A DNA stretch of 64,000 nt from contig CAUEEP010000932.1 of NCBI GenBank assembly GCA_958450365.1, forward strand, positions 1,359,501-1,423,500. Direction: 5' to 3'. Made by a program: the position numbers and the translations under genes. Shown one piece after another: positions 57,634 to 64,000 of the stretch. The notes under the pieces are model-generated. The model was not told where the DNA came from. It ran no database searches and saw only the letters and a list, made by a program, of their open reading frames with translations. This DNA is from Mesorhabditis belari (lineage: Eukaryota; Nematoda; Chromadorea; Rhabditida; Rhabditidae). Numbering within the stretch: position 1 is the first letter of the stretch; every line of letters starts with the position of its first letter.

Positions 57634-58086
57634 AACATAAAGTTTGAAGGGAAAATCCAGGCTTGGGTAGTTGAACAAGAGCTAAACAAAGGAAACGCAC
57701 CTTTTCTCACCAATTCAAGAGCTGCGGATAAGAAAATGATCAAAAATTTGGTTTTTTTTCAACAGCAGGAATGATAAGATGTAAATTTAAAGTAATTAAA
57801 TTTGTCCATGCAATTTTTTGGTATAGTATTTAAATTTTTTGTGTTTAAACAAGATTAGCTGATCATCGACAATCGCTTTTGAGGAAGTCGATCTGAATTC
57901 AACAATTTATTACCTAACAACAACAAAAACATGATAAACTTAAGACAATTACTCTTTACATCGAACAAGAAAGGGAAGGTTATCTTGAAATTTAGTAGTT
58001 AACAAGAGTTCTTAGAATTTTAAACAATAAAAACAAAAGAATTGACTAAACAGACAAAAGTAATCTTTAATCTTTCAAGGTGATCA

Positions 58087-59181
58087 TTATTTTTGCCGCT
58101 GTCGCTTCTTGCTTGCCCGTTTGGCTACACATTTCTTGATGAGAAGCGTGTCGTCAAAAGCATTTGATGTAGCGTCTGTGCTAAAAAGTGTCGTCTCGGC
58201 CAAAAATTTCATCGCGAGGAGATAGTTTCTGAAAAAGAAAACGTTATTCAGTGATCATTCAGATCATTGGCAAAGATAAGCTCAGGTTTTCACAAAGTTT
58301 CTAAACTAACTTGACGAAAGCTGACAATCTAGACGTTTGTGAGTTGAATGAGTGAGAGAGTCTAGCATTTCCTTCAACTTTTCAACCGTTAATTTAAACT
58401 TTGTGCAATGATGCGTTGCTTGAACTTTGAAGTTAATGCAAAGTCTAAGCCAGCCACAAACTTGTGTTAGACCTTCCTCAAAAGCTTAATAATTGAATTT
58501 ACTCAAAAGATACCTGAATCGTTCGCCCAAACTCGAATCTTCTAACATCTTGATCACCTCTTTGTAGCTTTCTCCTTCCACGATTTGCGCCAAATTTTCG
58601 AAAGGGTTCACTGCGTAATGATCCGGGTCGTCCAATCGTTCATATTCGTGCTCGAAATCGGTCACTGTTTCCGGATCCCATTTGATCTTATCGTATGGAA
58701 TCAACTTGAAAGCATCAATCTTCTTTAGTTCCTCAATCGAATACTGCACGTCCGGGTTTCCTTTCTGTAGACACGCCTCGCCAAGAGTTCTCATTTGCTT
58801 TAGTCGCTGATTTGTGACATGAATTGGCACCTTGCACTTGGGAGGCTGCGCGTGGAACAGTGCGAACAACAAATAGCATCCGAAGATTCGATCACCAACC
58901 GGCCGCTCCATCGGCTCCCTTCGCTTTTGGGCATTCAGGTGGGTGTAATCCAGATTCGTGTAGCTAAGTGCGATTTGGTACAAATTTTCGGTGAACTCGA
59001 TGAGCACCTCCGGTTTCGGGTGATTTGCGTAGACCTTGTGGAACTCGAGCGCCTCGAATTCGGCGAAAAAGTCGTCGAATCGCGTTCTCTTCGTCCGTTC
59101 GAACATTTTCTTCAGCATCTCGATGTCAGCACGGACGTTCGTCGTGATCGGAAGCACCGAGCTGCCCTTTCCGCGACCCAT
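58087..59181 (-). CDS. SNAPC1: SNAPC1-like subunit of the snRNA-activating protein complex, 2 exons, 269 aa
   Basis: Subunit of SNAPc, which binds the proximal sequence element of snRNA and SL-RNA genes. Exons 58514-59181 and 58087-58228 (TAA) join in phase. The SNAPC1 domain is readable: DIEMLKKMFERTKRTRFDDF, FAEFEALEFHKVY, LYQIALSYTNLDY, GDRIFGCYLLFALFHAQPP, IHVTNQRLKQMRTL, AFKLIPYDKIKWDPE, parallel to human DCEALLSRFQ, RFEDFTELWRNMKF, RVGALYLLYGLYNTQ. The C-terminal exon ends in a basic stretch (AKRASKKRQRQK). The protein is shorter than human SNAPC1 (368 aa), lacking its long charged tail. A TTTAG acceptor lies 3 nt before the ATG. It lies 466 bp upstream of the Ulp1-like gene on the same strand. 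Confidence 0.85.
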
Positions 59182-59184
59182 TAT

Positions 59185-59192
59185 CTAAAGTA
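59185..59192 (-). promoter_or_regulatory. Predicted splice-leader acceptor of SNAPC1
   Basis: Minus-strand ACTTTAG ends 3 nt upstream of the ATG at 59181. Seen by position and consensus only. Confidence 0.45.
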
Positions 59193-59390
59193 AACAATTA
59201 GGAGATAGTTTTGCAAAACGAAACATGTAAGAGAAAAAATAGTGGCGATGATAGATCTAAGGGGCCAGATTGATGGGGTCTTTGGGGTAACTTAGCCTGA
59301 CAAAGCTAAAGGTAACAGTTTTAGAAGTTTTTAACGAAGCCATCGAACACGTTGAGTATTTTAGCGTCATTCTTTTCCGAAACACGTTTT

Positions 59391-59897
59391 TAGAGACGTT
59401 TAGACGTTCTAGACGTTGTTTAGACGTTCTAGACGTTGTTTAGACGTTCTAGACGTTGTTTAGACGTTCTAGACGTTGTTTAGACGTTCTAGACGTTGTT
59501 TAGACGTTCTAGACGTTGTTTAGACGTTCTAGACGTTGTTTAGACGTTCTAGACGTTGTTTAGACGTTCTAGACGTTGTTTAGACGTTCTAGACGTTGTT
59601 TAGACGTTCTAGACGTTGTTTAGACGTTCTAGACGTTGTTTAGACGTTCTAGACGTTGTTTAGACGTTCTAGACGTTGTTTAGACGTTCTAGACGTTGTT
59701 TAGACGTTCTAGACGTTGTTTAGACGTTCTAGACGTTGTTTAGACGTTCTAGACGTTGTTTAGACGTTCTAGACGTTGTTTAGACGTTCTAGACGTTGTT
59801 TAGACGTTCTAGACGTTGTTTAGACGTTCTAGACGTTGTTTAGACGTTCTAGACGTTGTTTAGACGTTCTAGACGTTGTTTAGACGTTCTAGACGTT
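59391..59897 (+). repeat. Perfect 20-bp satellite (TTTAGACGTTCTAGACGTTG), about 25 copies
   Basis: The array is uniform over 500 bp and the unit contains the dyad ACGTTCTAGACGT. It begins about 210 bp upstream of the SNAPC1 start, on the promoter side. Confidence 0.95.
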
Positions 59898-59974
59898 TCT
59901 GTCTGTCGCGCTACCGTAGCCCTTTTTATTGCGCATATATAAAGCGTTTTTAGACGGCTCATTTTGGGATAGGC

Positions 59975-60170
59975 TAACTTCCGCCATTTTATTTGCGCAA
60001 CTCGCCATAGCTTTCTTCTAAGTGATCCAATCTTTATGATTTTGGTATGATTTTGTAGATCTCAAGACGTGCAACAAAATAACACCAAAATCATAAAGAT
60101 TGGATCACTTAGAAGAAAGTTATGGCGAATTGCGCAAAAGATCCTGTTGCGCAAATGACCTTGTTGCGTA
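59975..60170. mobile_element. A-type foldback element
   Basis: Arms GCGCAACTCGCCATAGCTTTC / GAAAGTTATGGCGAATTGCGC around a centre with AGATCTCAAGACGTGCAACA; same family as the hairpins at 31769 and 49565. Confidence 0.85.
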
Positions 60171-60440
60171 ATAGTACCACTGGAATAGTACCCCACCCCC
60201 ATAATGACGGTGCGGAGCGTTGCGTAGTCTAGCTTTGGACGCGTTTTTCTCGACACTTGTTTATGCTACAATGTGCGTTTAGGTATCGAAAAATAGCTGA
60301 AATTCAGGGCTATTTTTCGATACCAAAGACGCATTTTTTGAAAGTACGGGTGCTTTGCAAAAAATGAAATACTAAAAACGACTACGCGACTTTGCGACTA
60401 CGCGACTGTACGAGGGGGGTGGGGTACTATTACAGTATTT
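60168..60440. mobile_element. Foldback element abutting the A-type element
   Basis: AATAGTACCCCACCCCC at the left is inverted as GGGGGTGGGGTACTATT at the right. The centre is AAAAATAGCTGAAATTCAGG / CTATTTTTCGATACC. No coding capacity. Confidence 0.85.
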
Positions 60441-60553
60441 ACGGTAGGTAGTTTTAGCGCTTTTGGTGAAGAATTTACAAAGTTACACTTGTTTCATTTG
60501 AATTCGTGTTTTACAGTTTCCTTTCCACCTAAAACAATCCTTTTTCATTTCAG

Positions 60554-60767
60554 ATATGGCCGATTCAACGAGTTGGCCGTACGTCTGGTTGATGCCTGTC
60601 GAACAGAAGGAAACAAGCATAAACAACAATTAAGAGCCGAATACAACGCAAGTGAAGGAAAACGACAACAATCACAAAAGATAACCTTCGACGAGGTCAA
60701 GAATTTTGTCAAGAAGAACGCTTCATCGTTATTTCGCAATATCGTCACAAGCCTCTGGCCACTATAA
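60554..60767 (+). CDS. 3'-terminal exon of a small ENY2/Sus1-like gene (5' exons not found)
   Basis: Open phase after a TTTCAG acceptor at 60553, ending TAA. The peptide begins YGRFNELAVRLVDACRTEG, continues KQQLRAEYNA, then ITFDEVKNFVKKNASSLFRNIV. It resembles the helical ENY2/e(y)2 family (SAGA DUB module and mRNA export): L-rich helix with Cys, a basic middle, then T-x-D/E-x-L/V followed by K-x-A-R/S-x-L. The match is short and made by eye. No ATG lies in frame in this exon; a 5' exon should lie between 59182 and 60553, but that stretch is filled by a 20-bp array and foldback elements and I could not identify one. An alternative frame starting at the ATG of 60556 gives only 25 residues and is less likely. 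Confidence 0.4.
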
Positions 60768-61192
60768 GAGGTTTGTTTCTTGTTTTTGTGTAGCTTGGGC
60801 TAGATTTAACGAAGTGAGAAGCTTGGTGGGGCTATACTGGTTGGGGGACAGTGGGTGGGCGGAGCCTTCAAAATGCCTCTGGCAAGTGCCTCTTCTAGGG
60901 TTTTCGGTCACGCTAAATCGATTGGTAATATTTTTAGAGTATGCTTATGACTTATTTCTTTTTGGTTGAGGCAGATCTAGCTGATGTTCTGTAACATGCA
61001 GCCAGGGGGCTATAGTAGTTGGAGGGCATTTCGAAACTTTTAACAACATTCAAGGCTCCTATATTTAATTAGGCTTTGGCTCCGCACCTCCGCTCCTAGG
61101 CTATCGCCTGATTCTCCTACGGCTGAGGTGAGTTTCGTGCCAGAAATACGTGGCTAGTTGAAACTAAACTCACCTAAACTCACCTCTTGAAG
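60768..61192 (+). other. Gene-free interval between the ENY2-like exon and the LOTUS region
   Basis: Contains CTCCGCACCTCCGCTCC and a TGAGTTTCGTGCCAG stretch but no convincing exon or RNA gene. Probable 3' UTR plus promoter of the next gene. Confidence 0.3.
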
Positions 61193-61306
61193 ATGTTCGT
61201 CAAACGTGGATCTGCGAAAGCTGTGGCAACATCAACACCCCAAGTTCGTCGTGTTCGCAATGTAGGATCGAAAAAAGTCGAAAAGCAAGAGTTTTTTACC
61301 CAAAAT
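61193..61306 (+). CDS. Possible 5' exon (MFVKRGSAK...) of the LOTUS gene or a separate small exon
   Basis: A 38-codon open stretch begins at an ATG and ends at a good GTAAGC donor in phase 0. Its sequence is basic and Ser/Thr/Val-rich with no recognisable domain. The next coding exon (61632-61741) would need an acceptor giving phase 0, for which only a weak CTCGAG-type site is seen. It may belong to the LOTUS gene, or the LOTUS gene may start at 61632. Confidence 0.3.
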
Positions 61307-61631
61307 GTAAGCTAGACTATAAAACGTAGTGAGGTTATATGTTTTGATTATGTATGTATCTTTTAGCTATTTCGGTACAGAAGAGTTTTTTATTAGTTAG
61401 TGTGTTTTGTTTAGTTTGCTGCAAAATGCTTGTGTTGAATTTAATTGCATTGCATTGTGTGGCATTTTTTTCCTTTTCTTATATGATTGAAAATTATTTC
61501 TGCCATTACAGAATAAATCCTAACTTCGTAAACTTGACAATTTAATCGTTTGCTATATGCAACTTTTACCTACCTATGTTATTGTCTTCTTGTTGCATTC
61601 ATTTATAAAGATTTTAAGGTTTTCTCATCTA

Positions 61632-64000
61632 ATGAATGAAGCGCTCGAGGCGGAGCTGCGAAAGACGCGGCTTACCATCTACGCCATTGTCGCCAGTTTT
61701 CAAGAACCGTCGACATCAGGAAAGATCCTTCGAGAATACAGGTGAGTCTTTTTTATTAGTTGATGTGTTTTACTTGGTAGCTTAATGATGTAATCGTTTG
61801 CTTAATTTATTCAAATCACAGTAAAAGCAGGGGTTCGTTGAAGAGTTTCACCCAAAAAGTACCTAGAACAGATTTTGTGTTTAGAACTAAGCATTTTTCT
61901 AGTGAAATTAGCCGTTTATCAATTCAGTTTTTGTTTAGGGAAGAATATGGTGGCTTGACGCACGAGAAATTTGGATATCAACATTTGGAAAAGCTGCTCG
62001 ACGACCACCCCCAACTCTTTCCAGCAATTGATTCGCAAGGAAGACGAGCGTACAAAGCCAAGTACGATCGATTTCGAGTTTAAATTTATTCCATTTCAAG
62101 AGTGTCCGACAACGCTGCATCGCAAGCTCTTCAATTTCAAATTCAGCGGCAAAAGAAGAAGAAGAAAAAGAGTAATCGACGCGGTGGATACAATAGGTTG
62201 GCTAAAGTTCGGGGTAGGTTGTGTTAAACTTTTGTTTTAGAGCGGCGCATGGAGGAGGACGAGGGGCTAGCATCTTCACAAATGGTTCCCTAAAAAATCG
62301 ACTCACTTTTGAACGCTTGATGGTCGAAGAGCGACAACAGAGTTGCCTACGAGGACGAGGAATCACACGCGGATCACCAAAAACGAACCAACGGGGCCGC
62401 AACACCCAACCCCCGACACTTAGAGCCGCACCACTTGCTCCTCTCGCACACTGGCTCAAACCACAAATGCCCTTCAACGCTGGATACTTTGTTCGTTTAT
62501 TTAATTGTTAAATTACTCTTTGTAAGACAATAGTATCAGTTGGGTTCTAACATTTGAAACGATTTAATTGCTCATCTTTTAGAACTGCCCACCATCTCTA
62601 TTTCAATCTCTGCTCCAACCTCCGCTCCAACCTCCGCTAATGAAAACAACAGTGGTAGTAGAAAGATCGGCAACGGAGGGTGCCAGAAAGATTATGGAGG
62701 TCTTGAACGCAATGGGAGGCGCTGGTCGATTGTCGAAATTTGCTCAACGATACCGTGAACGGCATGGATTCGACTTTGATGTAAAGGAACTCGAGAAATA
62801 TTTTGGCACCGGCAAACTGAGTTCGGTCCGTGCAGCAATGAAAGATGACGTTAGTTTAATTTATTATTTCCTCGTATAAACTATTTTAGATCGTTTTCGA
62901 GGTGCTCGGTTCCGATGAGATCTTGATCAAGACGAAAGCTTTTGTCGAGCGTACTCGAAATGACCGTACACAAGAAAAGGACAAAGTTGAAGTCGGCTCT
63001 CCTCGAGCTACAATGGCGCCACGTTTGACGGAACTTATGGAGCATTTCACTATGCAGCTTGTCAACATGTATCCGAATCCAATTCCAGTGAGTTTGAGCA
63101 TTTAATTTATTCTGTTTTATCATCAATTTTAGTTGTCGGATGTCGGTATCTTCTACTCAAGGCATTATGGTGCTGAAGTGAATCCAGAAAGACTCTACGC
63201 GAAACATTGGTCGGATCTATTCGCCACGACTTTCTCATCGAGAACGATGGTTAAAGATGGAGTAAGCAAGTTGAGTTGAAGTTGTAAAATCTTTTCTGTT
63301 TTAGTCCATTCATTTACGCGAGGCCTACGTGAAAAAGCACAATATCAAGCCAAAGCACGTTGACCAAAGCCACGCGAAAGCTGGTAATTTACAGGTAACA
63401 TTTAAAAATATTGAGGAATATTGTTGAAATTTAGCTTGCAATGATAAACGATCTTAATGAATCAAGCCTCGAATCCGGTGATGAATCAGAAGAAGAAGAA
63501 GAGGATAAATGTGATGAGATGATTGCTGAAACGGGTGTATCGTTAACCAGTATACCTCTCGAACCGGCTCCGATGGACTTGATAAGTGCGATTCCTCTTC
63601 CACCAGAACCGAAGCCAACACTAGTTCTTCAAACTCAAAGATCAAGTACAGTTTTCCTATTGAGGTAGAACTTCAGATTTTTTAGGCACGGTCAACGCCT
63701 TTCTCAAGTTCAAATGCATGGAACGCGGTCAACATAAGCAAAAGATCACTGTGGAAGTGGCGGGACCTAAAGCGAGTATGTTGGAGATTCCAGAACCAGC
63801 AAAAGCCAAAGCACAAGAACCACCAAAAGCCAAAGCACAAGAACCACCAAAAGCCAAGATGCCGGAGACTCCAGAGCCACCAAAGGCCAACGCGCAAGAC
63901 CCTCCGTTTCGATTGGTTTGCACAAACTCTTATTTTCAAACTATCCTTTTTTTCAGAGAATGATCGACAGGATTAAGAAGCCGAATCAAATTAAGAAGGA
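61632..64000 (+). CDS. Multi-LOTUS (OST-HTH) domain protein, 3' partial, at least 11 exons
   Basis: LOTUS domains occur in germ-granule proteins such as Oskar, TDRD5/TDRD7 and C. elegans MIP-1/2 and LOTR-1, where they bind Vasa/GLH helicases or RNA. Exons in phase: 61632-61741, 61939-62061, 62101-62217, 62241-62490, 62583-62849, 62890-63087, 63133-63261, 63305-63394, 63435-63645, 63686-63915, 63957-edge. LOTUS-1 (residues ~8-75): LRKTRLTIYAIVAS, GKILREYREEYGG, KFGYQHLEKLLDDHP. A K/RG-rich linker follows (RQKKKKKKSNRRGGYN, RGRAAHGGGRG). LOTUS-2-like: ARKIMEVLNAMGGAGRLSKF. LOTUS-3-like: LSDVGIFYSRHYGAEVNPER. Then an acidic tract and a KAKAQEPP repeat. A Tudor domain, as in TDRD7 or LOTR-1, could lie beyond the edge. 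Introns of only 39-40 nt occur here. The N-terminal start is uncertain. Confidence 0.75.

Noticed and set aside
58819..59193. 124-codon plus-strand open frame
   Set aside because: Antisense shadow of the SNAPC1 first exon.

Overview
The window looks like nuclear DNA from a free-living rhabditid-type nematode. The evidence is short introns with TTTCAG/TTTTAG acceptors, splice-leader-like acceptors 0-12 nt upstream of several start codons, a tight same-strand cluster that looks like a nematode operon, and abundant dispersed TACTGTAG-type and foldback repeats. Genus and species cannot be determined from the sequence. All genes were rebuilt by eye from splice signals, reading-phase continuity and similarity to known families, so individual exon edges carry some risk.

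Left part (1-31 kb), + strand, repeat-rich. A very long, 5'-truncated Mediator subunit gene (MED23, sur-2 in nematode nomenclature; 38-24199, about 35 exons seen) has introns swollen by minisatellites, nearly every one with a different unit. A compact SH2 + SOCS-box gene (24655-27923) follows on the same strand. Between 28 and 30 kb there is no gene: a foldback element, then 13-bp and 15-bp tandem arrays.

Centre (30-48 kb). The mitochondrial tRNA-modification GTPase GTPBP3/MnmE (+, 30053-36471) converges on an XPNPEP3-type aminopeptidase P (-), and the two share a palindromic poly(A) signal. XPNPEP3 is the last gene of a probable four-gene minus-strand operon, in transcription order UBAP2L/PQN-59 -> SMNDC1/SPF30 -> a degenerate SDR -> XPNPEP3, with gaps of 179-258 bp. 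It combines stress-granule/RNA, splicing and mitochondrial proteins, a mixture common in nematode operons.

Right part (48-64 kb). After 2.4 kb of nested foldback elements come TAF4 (TFIID; +), a Ulp1/SENP-like cysteine protease (-), SNAPC1 (snRNA transcription factor subunit; -), a perfect 20-bp tandem array, foldback elements, the 3' exon of a small ENY2-like gene (+), and a gene with three LOTUS-like domains and RG-rich linkers (+) that runs off the right edge. Several products work in transcription (MED23, TAF4, SNAPC1, perhaps ENY2), but physical proximity is the only link between them seen here.
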